The notes below the pieces were generated by a model that worked only from the letters and a program-made list of their open reading frames with translations, was not told the DNA's origin and searched no databases. The translations under genes were made by a program, and so were the position numbers. Shown one piece after another: positions 46,654 through 59,857 of a DNA stretch of 64,000 bases; within the stretch, counting starts at the first letter, position 1; every line of letters begins with the position of its first letter. Source of the DNA: an uncultured Sphingomonadaceae bacterium. GTDB taxonomy: Bacteria > Pseudomonadota > Alphaproteobacteria > Sphingomonadales > Sphingomonadaceae. The DNA lies in contig CALKJZ010000003.1 of NCBI GenBank assembly GCA_937995515.1, positions 34,859-98,858 of the forward strand. The letters run 5' to 3'.

Positions 46654-47619
46654 ATGCAGGCAAGGTTGCGCGAGACGGAGGCGGTGACGGCGGCGGCGAG
46701 GGCGGTCGGGGTGCCGGCGGCCTGCCATGCCCATCTCGACGGCCTTGAGGCCGAGAGCATCCACATCCTGCGCGAGGTGGTGGCCGAGTGCCGGCGCCCG
46801 GTGATGCTCTACTCGGTGGGCAAGGATTCGGCGGTGATGCTGCATCTGGCGCGCAAGGCCTTCTTCCCCGCGCCGCCGCCCTTCCCGCTGCTGCACGTGG
46901 ACACGACCTGGAAGTTCCGCGACATGTACGCGATGCGCGATGCGGCCGCGCGCGAGGCGGGTGTCGAGCTGATCGTGCACCGCAACCCGGACGCGCTCGC
47001 GCGCGGCATCAACCCGTTCGACCACGGCCCGCTGCACACCGCCATGTGGAAGACGGAAGGCCTGAAGCAGGCGCTCGACCGGCACGGCTTCGACGCCGCC
47101 TTTGGCGGCGCGCGGCGCGACGAGGAAGCCTCGCGTGCCAAGGAGCGCGTGGTGAGCGTGCGCGCACCGGGCCACCGCTGGGATCCGAAGCGTCAGCGCC
47201 CGGAGCTCTGGAGCCTCTACAACTGCCAGACCGCGCCGGGCGAGACGCTGAGGGTCTTCCCGCTGTCGAACTGGACCGAGCTCGACGTGTGGCACTATGT
47301 GGCGCGCGAGGGGCTGGAGGTGGTGCCGCTCTATTTCGCCGCCCCGCGCCCGACGGTCGAGCGCGACGGGCTGATCCTGATGGTGGATGACCCGGCGCGC
47401 ATGCCACTCAGGCCCGGCGAGCGGGTGGTGGAACGGACGATCCGCTTCCGCTCGCTCGGCTGCTGGCCGCTCTCGGGCGCGGTTCCGAGCGAGGCGGCAA
47501 CGCTTGCGGACGTGATTGCCGAGATGGAGCGCGGCACCACCTCCGAGCGGCACGGCCGCGCGATCGACCGCGAAGAGCCGGCCGCCATGGAGCGCAAGAA
47601 GACGGAGGGCTATTTCTGA
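46654..47619 (+). CDS. cysD: sulfate adenylyltransferase subunit 2
   Basis: With CysN, activates sulfate to APS using ATP and GTP. The 321-residue product carries the PP-loop [17 protein letters not shown], the [18 protein letters not shown] region, [19 protein letters not shown] and the C-terminal [19 protein letters not shown] 25-residue extension precedes [17 protein letters not shown]; the start at 46654 follows an AGG-containing site. It overlaps cysNC by TGATG, so the two are one operon. The sulfide-yielding reductases are not in the window. Confidence 0.95.
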   Translation: MQARLRETEAVTAAARAVGVPAACHAHLDGLEAESIHILREVVAECRRPVMLYSVGKDSAVMLHLARKAFFPAPPPFPLLHVDTTWKFRDMYAMRDAAAREAGVELIVHRNPDALARGINPFDHGPLHTAMWKTEGLKQALDRHGFDAAFGGARRDEEASRAKERVVSVRAPGHRWDPKRQRPELWSLYNCQTAPGETLRVFPLSNWTELDVWHYVAREGLEVVPLYFAAPRPTVERDGLILMVDDPARMPLRPGERVVERTIRFRSLGCWPLSGAVPSEAATLADVIAEMERGTTSERHGRAIDREEPAAMERKKTEGYF

Positions 47620-49544
47620 TGCGCCCGCAGGATCCCGCGGCCCGTGCCGGGCCCCTGCGCCGCGGCGCGCCGCCTGCCGCTGCCGCGCCCGCAGAGCCGG
47701 CTCTAGCAGCCGCTGCGCCCGGCCTGCTGCGGATCATCACCTGCGGCTCGGTGGACGATGGCAAATCGACCCTCATCGGCCGGCTGATCCACGATTGCGG
47801 AGCGCTGGCTGCCGACCAGCTGGCGACCCTTGCCGAAGACAGCCGCCGCCACGGCACCCGCGGCGGCGAGCTCGACTTCGCGCTGCTGTTCGACGGGCTT
47901 TCCGCCGAGCGCGAACAGGGGATCACCATCGATGTCGCCTATCGCGGCTTTGCAAGCCGGAAGCGGCGCTTCCTCCTCGCCGATGCGCCCGGCCACGAGC
48001 AATATACCCGCAACATGGTGACAGGCGCCTCGACGGCCGACGTCGCCATCATCCTCATCGATGCGGCAAGGGGCGTGCGCACCCAGACCCGCCGGCACGG
48101 CTTCCTTGTGCGGCTGCTCGGCGTGCGCCACGCCATCCTCGCCGTGAACAAGATGGATCTCGCCGGCTTCGACCCCCGGCGCTTCGAGGCGATCGCCGGG
48201 GAGTTTGCCGCATTCGCGCGCGAGATTGGCCTTGCCGCGCCGGTTGCGATCCCGCTCGTTGCCCCGGCGGGCGACAATGTGGTGTCCCGCTCGGAGCGGA
48301 TGGGCTGGTATGAGGGGCCGACGCTCCTCGAGGAGCTCGAGCGGGTGCCGGTCGAGGCGGAGGCAGCGCTCGGGCGCCCGCTGCGCTTGCCGGTGCAGTG
48401 GGTGAGCCGCCCGCGGCCCGATTTCCGCGGCTATGCCGGGCTTCTGGCCTCGGGCCGGGTCAGGCCGGGCGACCGGGTGCGGATCCTGCCCTCGGGCGTC
48501 GGGGCGACGGTTGCCCGGGTGGTGGCGATGGAGGGCGACCGCTCCGCAGCGTACGCCGGCCAGTCGGTGATGGTGACGCTTGCCGAGGAGGTGGACTGTT
48601 CGCGCGGCGACGTGATCGCGGCCGCCGACGACCCGCCCGAGGTGGCCGACCGCTTCGAGGCCAGCCTTGTCTGGATGGGCGACCAGCCGCTGCTGCCGGG
48701 CCGCCAGATGACCATGAAGCTCGCCACCCAGACGGTCGCGGCAACGGTGCAGCCGCCCAAGTACCGGCTGAATATCGACACGCTGGAACGGCTGGCCGCG
48801 CGCACGCTCGGCCTCAACGACATCGGGGTGGTGGAGCTTGCAACCGACCGGCCGATCGTGTTCGCGCCCTATGCGGAGGATCGCACGCTCGGCGGCTTCA
48901 TCCTGATCGACCGCGAGACGCGGGCGACCGTGGCCGCGGGGATGCTGCACTTCGCGCTGCGCCGCGCGCACAACATCCACTGGCAGGCGCTCGACGTGAC
49001 GCGCGAGGCGCGCGCGGCGCTCAAGGGCCAGGCGCCGCGGGTTCTGTGGTTTACCGGGCTTTCGGGTGCCGGCAAGTCGACGATCGCCAACCTCGTCGAC
49101 CGCAAGCTCCATGCGCTTGGCCGGCACAGCTTCCTCCTCGATGGCGACAATGTGCGCCACGGGCTGTGCCGCGACCTCGGCTTCACCGATGCGGACCGGA
49201 TCGAGAACATCCGCCGGGTGGGCGAGGTGGCGCGGCTGATGGCGGATTCCGGGCTCATCGTGATCGCGGCCTTCATCTCGCCCTTCCGCGCCGAGCGGGA
49301 GATGGTGCGCAGCATGCTGCCGCCCGGCGAGTTCCTCGAAATCTTCATCGACACGCCGCTCGAGGAGGCCGAGCGGCGCGACGTGAAGGGCCTCTATGCC
49401 AAGGCGCGGGCCGGCAGGCTTGCCAATTTCACCGGGGTGGACAGCCCCTACGAGCCGCCGGCTGCCCCGGACATCCGCATCGACACGACGACCACCAGCG
49501 CCGAGGAGGCAGCCGAGCGGATCGTGCGCGCGATCCTCGGCTGA
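47619..49544 (+). CDS. cysNC: bifunctional sulfate adenylyltransferase subunit 1 / APS kinase
   Basis: A 641-residue fusion: an EF-Tu-like GTPase (residues 30-440) with [26 protein letters not shown] and NKMDLAG motifs that regulates CysD, then an APS kinase from about residue 465 with its own P-loop [15 protein letters not shown] (near 480), [35 protein letters not shown] and [13 protein letters not shown]. It makes PAPS directly from sulfate with CysD. The 35-residue Pro/Ala N-terminus is an extension before the GTPase. The fusion (CysNC, called NodQ in rhizobia) is common in this class of bacteria. Confidence 0.95.
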   Translation: MRPQDPAARAGPLRRGAPPAAAAPAEPALAAAAPGLLRIITCGSVDDGKSTLIGRLIHDCGALAADQLATLAEDSRRHGTRGGELDFALLFDGLSAEREQGITIDVAYRGFASRKRRFLLADAPGHEQYTRNMVTGASTADVAIILIDAARGVRTQTRRHGFLVRLLGVRHAILAVNKMDLAGFDPRRFEAIAGEFAAFAREIGLAAPVAIPLVAPAGDNVVSRSERMGWYEGPTLLEELERVPVEAEAALGRPLRLPVQWVSRPRPDFRGYAGLLASGRVRPGDRVRILPSGVGATVARVVAMEGDRSAAYAGQSVMVTLAEEVDCSRGDVIAAADDPPEVADRFEASLVWMGDQPLLPGRQMTMKLATQTVAATVQPPKYRLNIDTLERLAARTLGLNDIGVVELATDRPIVFAPYAEDRTLGGFILIDRETRATVAAGMLHFALRRAHNIHWQALDVTREARAALKGQAPRVLWFTGLSGAGKSTIANLVDRKLHALGRHSFLLDGDNVRHGLCRDLGFTDADRIENIRRVGEVARLMADSGLIVIAAFISPFRAEREMVRSMLPPGEFLEIFIDTPLEEAERRDVKGLYAKARAGRLANFTGVDSPYEPPAAPDIRIDTTTTSAEEAAERIVRAILG

Positions 49545-49563
49545 GGCTCCTCGGGCGCGGTGC

Positions 49564-49953
49564 TCAGACCAGCAGCCGGGCGGCGAGGAAGGCGAAGAAG
49601 CCGCCCACCGCCCACAGGAGCGCGGAGACGCCAAGCAGCGTGCCCGCAAAGCGCCTCACCCGCGCGCAGGCCCGCGCCTTGGCCGCGCCCGCCGGGCAGG
49701 GGCGGCGCGCGGCCCGCGCGTGCAGCAGCAGGGCGGCCACCAGCAGCAACCCCGAGCCGGCAAACAGCGGCCCCTTGTGGGCCGAAAGCGCCACCAGCCA
49801 CGGCGCGCTGACGACAAGGCCCGCAAGCGTCGCGCCGAGCCCGAGCGTGACGAGAAGCGCCGGCAGCGCACAGCACAGGAGGGTGGAGGCGCTTGCGAAC
49901 AGGCTGAGCATGGGGGCGACCGTTTCCTGCCAGCCGAAGGCCCGGCCGCTCAT
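49564..49953 (-). CDS. MerT-like inner-membrane metal transporter
   Basis: A 129-residue protein with three to four membrane spans and a vicinal Cys pair in STLLCCALPALL (Cys27, Cys28), as used by MerT to take Hg2+ from MerP. A second Cys cluster (RRPCPAGAAKARACARVR) lies in the loop before the last span. The metal may not be mercury: merA and merR are absent. Its start overlaps the stop of the HMA gene (ATGA at 49953-49950). Confidence 0.78.
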   Translation of the reverse strand: MSGRAFGWQETVAPMLSLFASASTLLCCALPALLVTLGLGATLAGLVVSAPWLVALSAHKGPLFAGSGLLLVAALLLHARAARRPCPAGAAKARACARVRRFAGTLLGVSALLWAVGGFFAFLAARLLV

Positions 49954-50294
49954 GGCCGCGGCCTGCGCTCGATGGCGGCAACCGCATAGCCCGAATCGCG
50001 GATGAGCCTTGCAAGCTCCTTGTCGCCAAGGGTTGCGCCCGGCCGGAGGCCGAGGTGCACCTCGCCTCTGTCGAGATCGACATGGACGGACGCGACATCC
50101 CGGCGGCGCTTCAGCACCGCCTCGATCGACCGGGCGCAGAAATCGCAGACGAGGCCGTTGACCCGGACTGTCACGGCCTCGGCGGTGGGGTTGGGTGTTG
50201 CGGCAGCTGCAGGGGCAGCGGGGTTGGGTGTTGCGGCAGCGACAGCGACAGCAAGGAAGACCGCCGCTGCGATCAAGGGGGCGGTGTGTGCCAT
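49950..50294 (-). CDS. periplasmic heavy-metal-associated (HMA) protein, MerP-like
   Basis: A 114-residue protein: signal peptide (residues about 1-20), an Ala/Pro linker with a duplicated ATPNP motif, and a C-terminal HMA ferredoxin-like domain with the metal-binding pair Cys50 and Cys53 in NGLVCDFCARSIE. The CxxC is read CDFC rather than MerP's CPxC. A two-fold 21-base repeat in the linker (50187-50207 and 50220-50240) encodes the duplication. Likely delivers a thiophilic metal to the MerT-like partner. Confidence 0.85.
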   Translation of the reverse strand: MAHTAPLIAAAVFLAVAVAAATPNPAAPAAAATPNPTAEAVTVRVNGLVCDFCARSIEAVLKRRRDVASVHVDLDRGEVHLGLRPGATLGDKELARLIRDSGYAVAAIERRPRP

Positions 50295-50304
50295 GACGGT
50301 CCTT

Positions 50305-50949
50305 TCAGAAGCGGATTTGCGTGTTGAGGATGAGGCCGCCCCGATCGGTCAGACCGGCCTCGAGCAGCAGGGTGCGGTAGAACAGCCGGCCCACCACCGC
50401 CGGCTGCCAGCGGTCGGCCCCCTCGGTGCGATGGGTCAGCTCGCCGAAGATCCAGAGGTGGATGGCGCCATAGTCGGCAAGGAAGGGGGCAAAACCGGCC
50501 CGGGCCATGGCCATGCCCTCGGTGCCGATGCGCTCGGCCGAGGTGAGCCGGGCGAGGCCCATCAGCATGACGCGCCGGGTTTCCCAGTCGGCCTGCGCCT
50601 GCACGAAGCCCGCCGGGCGGATGGTTTGCCCGGCGCCCGGCGCGGTGGCCCAGGCGCCGCCGGCCATGGCCGAAAGATAGAGGTTGGCCTGCGCGGCCGG
50701 CAGGTTTGCGCGCGCGGCAAGCCAGGTGGCCTGGAGCCCGGCCGACGACCAGCCGGCCTCACGCATGTGCATGAGCCGCCCGCCGAGCGACCAGTGCCGG
50801 CTGGGCGTGACATGCAGGAGACCGGAGACGGAGCCCGGCTCAAGCTCCTGGATCAGCGTGAGTCCCCCGGGCCAGGAGACGGGACGGGCGTGTGCGGCAG
50901 AGCCGGCAGCCGCGAGCATGGCCGCAAGTGCGGCAAGATGTCTGTGCAT
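50305..50949 (-). CDS. outer-membrane beta-barrel-like protein of the metal operon
   Basis: A 214-residue protein with a signal peptide (about residues 1-22, ending AHA) followed by alternating hydrophobic/polar strands (HWSLGGRLMHM, AGLQATWLAARA, AAQANLYLSAMAGGAW, AGFVQAQADWETRRVMLMGLARL, AIHLWIFGELTHR, AVVGRLFYRTLLLEAGLTD) and a C-terminal Phe (TQIRF), the usual sorting signature of an outer-membrane barrel. No family recognised. It lies 10 bases upstream of the HMA gene in the same direction, so it is probably an outer-membrane route or sensor for the metal. Confidence 0.72.
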   Translation of the reverse strand: MHRHLAALAAMLAAAGSAAHARPVSWPGGLTLIQELEPGSVSGLLHVTPSRHWSLGGRLMHMREAGWSSAGLQATWLAARANLPAAQANLYLSAMAGGAWATAPGAGQTIRPAGFVQAQADWETRRVMLMGLARLTSAERIGTEGMAMARAGFAPFLADYGAIHLWIFGELTHRTEGADRWQPAVVGRLFYRTLLLEAGLTDRGGLILNTQIRF

Positions 50950-51006
50950 GGGATGGATCCTTGACTGACAGGGGGCCCACCGGGTGCGGCGGGCGGATTC
51001 CGGGTG

Positions 51007-51366
51007 TCAGCCGTGGAGTCTCGGCGGGTGATCGGGTCCGGCAGGCCGGCGCCCCGGGAGCCGTGCCGGCGGAGCGGCCACGGCCGACGGGGCCGGCATG
51101 GCCGAAGGCGGGGCGATGGCAGGCACGGCGGCAGGGGCCGCAGGCGCAAGGCAGTGGCCGTCGCAGCCGTCGGGGCAGCAGGGCGGCAGCAGGGAAGGGT
51201 GGGGCGCGGGTTCGGCGGCTGTGCCGTGGCATGCGATCGCATCGGACGGCAGCGCTGCCGCGGGCGCGGTGGCCGGCCCGTGCGCTCCGGCTGCGGTGGC
51301 CGGCCCGTGCAGCGCGCCAGCCAGAAGACCGGCCAGACAAAGGACGACGATCAGGACCCGACGCAC
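51007..51366 (-). CDS. small secreted Cys/His-rich protein
   Basis: From the GTG at 51366, a 119-residue protein with a signal peptide (RRVLIVVLCLAGLLAGALHG) and a Cys/His cluster: ACHGTAAEPAPHPSLLPPCCPDGCDGHC, typical of DUF2946-like or similar metal-scavenging peptides. The C-terminus is a Pro/Ala-rich tail rich in His at its end (PDHPPRLHG). An ATG at 51402 would add 12 residues before the signal. It is the first gene of the metal operon, 57 bases ahead of the beta-barrel gene; no regulator gene is adjacent. Confidence 0.62.
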   Translation of the reverse strand: MRRVLIVVLCLAGLLAGALHGPATAAGAHGPATAPAAALPSDAIACHGTAAEPAPHPSLLPPCCPDGCDGHCLAPAAPAAVPAIAPPSAMPAPSAVAAPPARLPGRRPAGPDHPPRLHG

Positions 51367-51420
51367 CACTATCCTTCTAGCGAAGCCCGGTCGGCGCGGC
51401 AAACGCTGTGGCGCCTGGGC

Positions 51421-51696
51421 TCAGCAGCTGCGGCTGCCGCGGGCGAGCAGCGCGCCGCCGGCTGCGCCGACCCCTGCGGCGAGCGCCGCCTCGCCCACAT
51501 TGCCGCCGAGCACCGCGCCCGTCGTTGCCCCGCCGATCGCGCCGACAACCGCCGCCTTGCGCTTGGCCGCCCGACATTCCTCGTAGGTGGCGTAGGTCTT
51601 GCCATCCCAGGTCCAGCCGCCGGACTGGCTGGTGGCACAGGCCGCAAGCAGCACACCGGCCGCGGCAAGCGCCATCCTCATCGTCGTCTTCGTCAT
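51421..51696 (-). CDS. glycine-zipper lipoprotein
   Basis: A 91-residue small lipoprotein: signal with lipobox VLLAACATSQ, a short soluble segment GGWTWDGKTYATYEECRAAKRK (two Cys at residues 20 and 40), then a Gly-zipper membrane/oligomerisation segment (AVVGAIGGATTGAVLGGNVGEAALAAGVGAAGGALLA) of the YMGG/OmpA-like type. Such proteins sit on the outer membrane or periplasmic face. Function is unknown. Confidence 0.75.
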   Translation of the reverse strand: MTKTTMRMALAAAGVLLAACATSQSGGWTWDGKTYATYEECRAAKRKAAVVGAIGGATTGAVLGGNVGEAALAAGVGAAGGALLARGSRSC

Positions 51697-51799
51697 TCCC
51701 TTCTCCCTCTCGGTCAGGCTTCGTGCGTGGGCGACTCCGGCACCCTAGGGCCGGCAAGCTGAACTGCGCCTATCCCGCGCGGCACGGCTGGCCGCGCCC

Positions 51800-51826
51800 T
51801 TGGCGCGGACCGGCGCAGCGGCTAGG
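51800..51826 (+). promoter_or_regulatory. promoter of the alpha/beta hydrolase gene
   Basis: TTGGCG at 51800-51805, spacer 15, GCTAGG at 51821-51826, then 9 bases to GTG 51836. Same layout as the tRNA-Gly promoter. Confidence 0.52.
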
Positions 51827-51835
51827 GGCGCGTGC

Positions 51836-52579
51836 GTGGCCGAGGCAGCGTTCATCGACCGGGGCGATGGGGTGCGCCTTGCCTTTGCGCACACGCCGGG
51901 CGCTGGCCCACTTGCCGTGTTCCTGCCCGGCTACATGTCGGACATGGGCGGCACCAAGGCGCTTCACCTCGAGCGCTGGGCGCAAGCGGCGGGCCGCGCC
52001 TTCCTGCGGCTCGACTATTCCGGCTGCGGGGCGAGCGGCGGCGATTTCGCGGCAGGCTCGGTGCGCGGCTGGGCGGCCGATGCGCTGGCCGTGATCGAGG
52101 CCGTGGCGCCGGGCCGGCCGCTCCTGCTCGTCGGCTCGTCGATGGGCGGGTGGATCATGCTGCACCTCGCCCTGGCGCTCGGGCCGCGGGTGCAGGCGCT
52201 CGTTGGCGTGGCGGCGGCGCCGGATTTCACCCGCTGGGGGCTTGCGCTGTCGGCCGAGGACCGGTCGGCGCTTGCGCGCGACGGCCATGTGATGCGGCCC
52301 AGCGCCTACGGGCCGGAGCCCACCCGCTACCATGCCGCGCTTCTCTCCGATGCCGAAGGCGCGTGCCTCCTGGATGGCGCAATCGGGATTGCAGCGCCGG
52401 TGCGGCTGCTGCACGGGCTCGAGGACGAGGCGGTGCCGTGGGAGGTGTCGCTGCGGCTTGCCGGGGCGCTTGCCTCGGAGGATGTGCGCCTTACGCTGGT
52501 GAAGGGGGGCGACCACCGGCTGTCGTCGCCCGCGCAGCTGGCGATGCTGACACGGACCATCGAGGAGCTTCTGACATGA
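51836..52579 (+). CDS. ABHD10-like alpha/beta hydrolase (thioesterase)
   Basis: A 247-residue serine hydrolase. Catalytic triad: Ser102 in VGSSMGGWIM, an Asp/Glu in LLHGLEDEAVPWEV and His in VKGGDHRLSSP. The GYMSDMGGTKALHLERWA and RLDYSGCGASGGDF segments are typical of the ABHD10 group, palmitoyl-protein or acyl-thioester hydrolases. The start is the GTG 9 bases after the promoter -10; no ATG is close. The stop overlaps the next start (ATGA at 52576-52579). Confidence 0.88.
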   Translation: MAEAAFIDRGDGVRLAFAHTPGAGPLAVFLPGYMSDMGGTKALHLERWAQAAGRAFLRLDYSGCGASGGDFAAGSVRGWAADALAVIEAVAPGRPLLLVGSSMGGWIMLHLALALGPRVQALVGVAAAPDFTRWGLALSAEDRSALARDGHVMRPSAYGPEPTRYHAALLSDAEGACLLDGAIGIAAPVRLLHGLEDEAVPWEVSLRLAGALASEDVRLTLVKGGDHRLSSPAQLAMLTRTIEELLT

Positions 52580-53352
52580 CCCGTCTTCTGCTTCCGGCCC
52601 TGGTGCTCGCCCCGATCCTCGGCCAAGCTGCCTTCGCGCAAGGGGGCGCCCCCGCCGCGGACCGCGCCCGCTACCAGGCCTGCGTGGCGCTGGCGAAGAG
52701 CGACCCGGCGCGGGCCGAGGCCGAGGCAGCGGCCTTTGCGCGCGCGGGCGGCGGGGTGCCGGCGCGCCACTGCCAGGCGCTGGCACAGCTCGCGGCGGGC
52801 AGGCCGGCCGAGGCGGCCGCAACGCTCGCCGAGGCCGCGCGCGCGGCCGAGGCGGCCAGGAGCCCCTTTGCCGCCGACCTCTGGGCGCAGGCTGGCAATG
52901 CCGCCTTCCTCGCCGGCAGCAATGCCGAGGCGATGGGGTTTCTTGACAGCGCGATCGCGGGCGCAGGCCGCTTCTCGCCGCGCCGCACCGCGGCCTTCCA
53001 CATCGACCGGGCGCGGGTGGCGGCCGACATGGGCGAGCTCGCCCGCGCGCGCGCCGACCTCGACGAGGCGATCCGCCTTGCGCCGGACGATCCGGCGGCC
53101 TGGATGCTCTCGGCCGCGCTTGCGCGTCGCGAGGGCAATCTCGGCCGGGCGGTGGCCGACATGGAGCGGGCGACCGCGCGCGCCGGGGATGATCCGGACG
53201 TGCTGTTCGAGGCGGGCAATGTGGCAGCCGCCGGCGGCGACATGGAGAATGCGCGCAAGCTCTGGGCGATGGCCGAGCGTGCCGGGCCGGGAAGCGAGGC
53301 GGCGCGGCTGGCGGCCGAGGCGCTGAAGGCGGCAGGGCCCGCGCCGCGATAG
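52576..53352 (+). CDS. secreted TPR-repeat protein
   Basis: A 258-residue protein with a signal peptide (about residues 1-22, ending AFAQG) and TPR-like helical repeats from residue 50 to the end (FHIDRARVAADMGELARARADLDEAIRLAPDDPAAWMLSAALARREGNLGRAVADMERATARAGDDPDVLFEAGNVAAAGGDMENARKLW split over three repeats). Likely periplasmic scaffold. Translationally coupled to the hydrolase gene. Confidence 0.82.
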   Translation: MTRLLLPALVLAPILGQAAFAQGGAPAADRARYQACVALAKSDPARAEAEAAAFARAGGGVPARHCQALAQLAAGRPAEAAATLAEAARAAEAARSPFAADLWAQAGNAAFLAGSNAEAMGFLDSAIAGAGRFSPRRTAAFHIDRARVAADMGELARARADLDEAIRLAPDDPAAWMLSAALARREGNLGRAVADMERATARAGDDPDVLFEAGNVAAAGGDMENARKLWAMAERAGPGSEAARLAAEALKAAGPAPR

Positions 53353-53387
53353 GACCCGGAGCCGGGAGCGGCCCGGGCTCTGGGCGG

Positions 53388-53406
53388 CCCGGCCCCTCAG
53401 GCCGGG
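53388..53406. terminator. GC hairpin enclosing the deacetylase stop codon
   Basis: CCCGGCC (53388-53394), loop CCTCA, GGCCGGG (53400-53406). The TCA of the minus-strand stop lies in the loop; the plus-strand TPR gene ends 36 bases before it. Confidence 0.42.
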
Positions 53407-54275
53407 TGCAGGCTGCGGAAATGGTCGGCGATCTCGCGCCGGGTGGCGATCCAGGCCGCGCCGCTTCCCGTCACGTGCTGCAGGAACTCGCGCAGCGCCC
53501 AGATCCGCCCCGGCCGGCCGATGATGCGCAGGTGCAGTCCGAGCGACATCATCTTGGGGCAGCCTGCCTCGCCCTCGCGCACCAGCTGGTCGAAGCTGCG
53601 AACGGCGTAGTGCAGCCAAGCATCGGGCGTATAGGCCGGGTCCGTCCACATCTTCATGTCGTTGGTGTCGAGCTGGTAGGGGAGGATGACGATCGGGCGG
53701 CCGGGGACCGTCTCCCGGTCCCAGAAGGGGATGTCGCCGGAATAGTCGTCCATGTGGTACTGATAGCCCTCCTCGATGAGGAGGCGGCGGGTGTTGTCGG
53801 TGAGCAGGTAGCGCGACAGCCAGCCGACCGGCCGGGTGCCGGTTGTGGCCTCGATCGAATCCGCAGCCCGGCGGATGAAGGCGCGCTCGGTCGCCTCGTC
53901 CATGCGGAACTGGTGCACCCAGCGCCAGCCATGCGCGACCGGCTCGTGGCCAAGCGCGCGGATCGCGGCTGCGATCTCGGGGTGGGTCTCGAGGCTCATG
54001 GCCGCAACCGTCCAGCTGGCCCTGACGCGATAGGTCTCGAGCAGGTCGACGACCCGCGGCGCACCCGCCTTGATGCCATAGAGATAGTTGCTCTCGTTGG
54101 AATGGTTGCGGATGGGCGCCTTCACGAACACGCCCAGCTCGTCGACCGGTTCCATGCCCCTGTCGCCGCGGGCGACCGTCATCTCCGATCCTTCCTCGAC
54201 ATTGACGACGATCGAGAGGGCGACTGCCGCGCCGCCGGGCCAGTGCATCCGTTCCTGCTGCATGGCCGGCTGCAT
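53397..54275 (-). CDS. polysaccharide deacetylase family protein, PuuE/allantoinase-like
   Basis: A 292-residue NodB-fold hydrolase of the PuuE branch: AVALSIVVNVEEGSEM at the start, GVFVKAPIRNHSNESNYLYG, GHEPVAHGWRWVHQFRMDE (metal/His region), RYLLTDNTRRLLIEEGYQYHMDDYSGDIPFW and LGLHLRIIGRPGRIWALREFL. PuuE hydrolyses allantoin without added metal; this branch also includes imide and chitin-like deacetylases, so the substrate is uncertain. The gene at the left edge has the same C-terminal plan. Alternative starts lie at 54263 and 54248. It converges on the secreted TPR gene. Confidence 0.85.
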   Translation of the reverse strand: MQPAMQQERMHWPGGAAVALSIVVNVEEGSEMTVARGDRGMEPVDELGVFVKAPIRNHSNESNYLYGIKAGAPRVVDLLETYRVRASWTVAAMSLETHPEIAAAIRALGHEPVAHGWRWVHQFRMDEATERAFIRRAADSIEATTGTRPVGWLSRYLLTDNTRRLLIEEGYQYHMDDYSGDIPFWDRETVPGRPIVILPYQLDTNDMKMWTDPAYTPDAWLHYAVRSFDQLVREGEAGCPKMMSLGLHLRIIGRPGRIWALREFLQHVTGSGAAWIATRREIADHFRSLHPA

Positions 54276-54295
54276 GGCGCGGGCCGGCACGCGGT

Positions 54296-54600
54296 TCAAG
54301 CGCCCAAATGCGCCCTTGCCAGCCGTTTCGGGGCGATCGCCCGATGACGCTCCTCGAGCCACGAGCGAGGAAGGGCGGTGTCGAAATCGCTGTCCTCGAA
54401 GAGGCGGGTTGTCACCTCGCCCGATCTGCCGGGATTGGACCCCCAAGGGCGTGCACGGTTCGAACAGCAGCGCGACGTCGCGCGACCGGGGCAGCTTCAG
54501 TGTCACATCGAGGCCGTCTTTCCGGCGCGAGGGGAACACGGAAGACCTTCGGGTTGGCGCCGGTGCCGACCTTCTCCACGCGCGCGCCCCGGGGGAGACG
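54296..54600 (-). pseudogene. small decayed gene, YjbR/MmcQ-like
   Basis: Three minus-strand frames each carry a coding-like run: VEKVGTGANPKVFRVPLAPE, then DGLDVTLKLPRSRDVALLFEPCTPLG, then EVTTRLFEDSDFDTALPRSWLEERHRAIAPKRLARAHLGA before a stop at 54296. In series they look like the end of a protein with the LPxxW...APKRL pattern of YjbR/MmcQ-type proteins, broken by at least two frameshifts. It sits between gltB and the deacetylase gene. The family assignment is tentative; the decay is what is well supported. Confidence 0.45.
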
Positions 54601-54664
54601 CTCCGGGGTTTCCGGGAAGGCGAGCGCCCGCGCCCCCGGTTCCCTGCGAGAGATTCGGGATCCG

Positions 54665-59215
<4,551 letters not shown>

Positions 59216-59219
59216 GCGG

Positions 59220-59798
59220 TCACCTCGACGGCTCGGGCGGGAACAGTTTCGCAAGCTCGGCCTCCACGCGCGGCTGCACGGCCTTCTGCGCGGATTCGAG
59301 GCGCTGGGCGAAGCGCTGCTGCAGCGCGCGGTTCACCTCCATCGTCACCTGCGGCTGCTGGCGCACCCACTTGGCGCCGGCCGGCGAGCGGAAGAAGGCA
59401 AGGATCTGGCGCAGCTCATCGGCGCTGTAGGTCTTGGCATAGGTCTCGATGGTGAGCTGGCGCGAGGCCGTCTGCATGTCGGCGAGGATAGGCCCGAGCG
59501 CATCGGCCTGCATCGCCCCCATGCGCGCGAGGCTGGCGTTGAAGGCGGGCTGGTTCTTGGCCGCCTCCATTCTGAAGCGCGGGTTGTTGCCGAAGGCGGC
59601 GCGGATGCCGGCACCCTGGCGCATCTCGGCGAGCTGCCGGTCGAGATTGGCCTTCGCCTGCGCCTGCGGGGTGAGCAGCTCCACGAGCTCGGTGGCGGCG
59701 CGGCTGGACTCCGGGGTGGCCTGGGCCAGCGCGGCCGAGGGGGAAAGAAGCGCGGCGGCGAGCGCGATCGGCAGGGTGCGGGCAGGATGTCGGAACAT
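59220..59798 (-). CDS. DUF2059 protein, secreted
   Basis: A 192-residue protein with a signal peptide (about residues 1-25, ending ALAQ) and a DUF2059 domain: helical, ending ETYAKTYSADELRQILAFFRSPAGAKWVRQQPQVTMEVNRALQQRF, the family signature. Periplasmic, function unknown. It lies between gltD and gltB, 59 bases after gltD and 5 before gltB, so it is transcribed with the two glutamate synthase subunits. Whether it affects the enzyme is unknown. Confidence 0.88.
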   Translation of the reverse strand: MFRHPARTLPIALAAALLSPSAALAQATPESSRAATELVELLTPQAQAKANLDRQLAEMRQGAGIRAAFGNNPRFRMEAAKNQPAFNASLARMGAMQADALGPILADMQTASRQLTIETYAKTYSADELRQILAFFRSPAGAKWVRQQPQVTMEVNRALQQRFAQRLESAQKAVQPRVEAELAKLFPPEPSR

Positions 59799-59857
59799 GG
59801 TCTGGTCTCGCTTGCTTGGACGGGTCCCCCCGGGCCTTAGCAGCTTTTCGGGGCCCG

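Noticed and set aside
50305..50949. CopB-type copper resistance outer-membrane protein
   Set aside because: The barrel pattern is clear, but no CopB His-rich N-terminus or motif was recognised, so only a generic barrel is reported.
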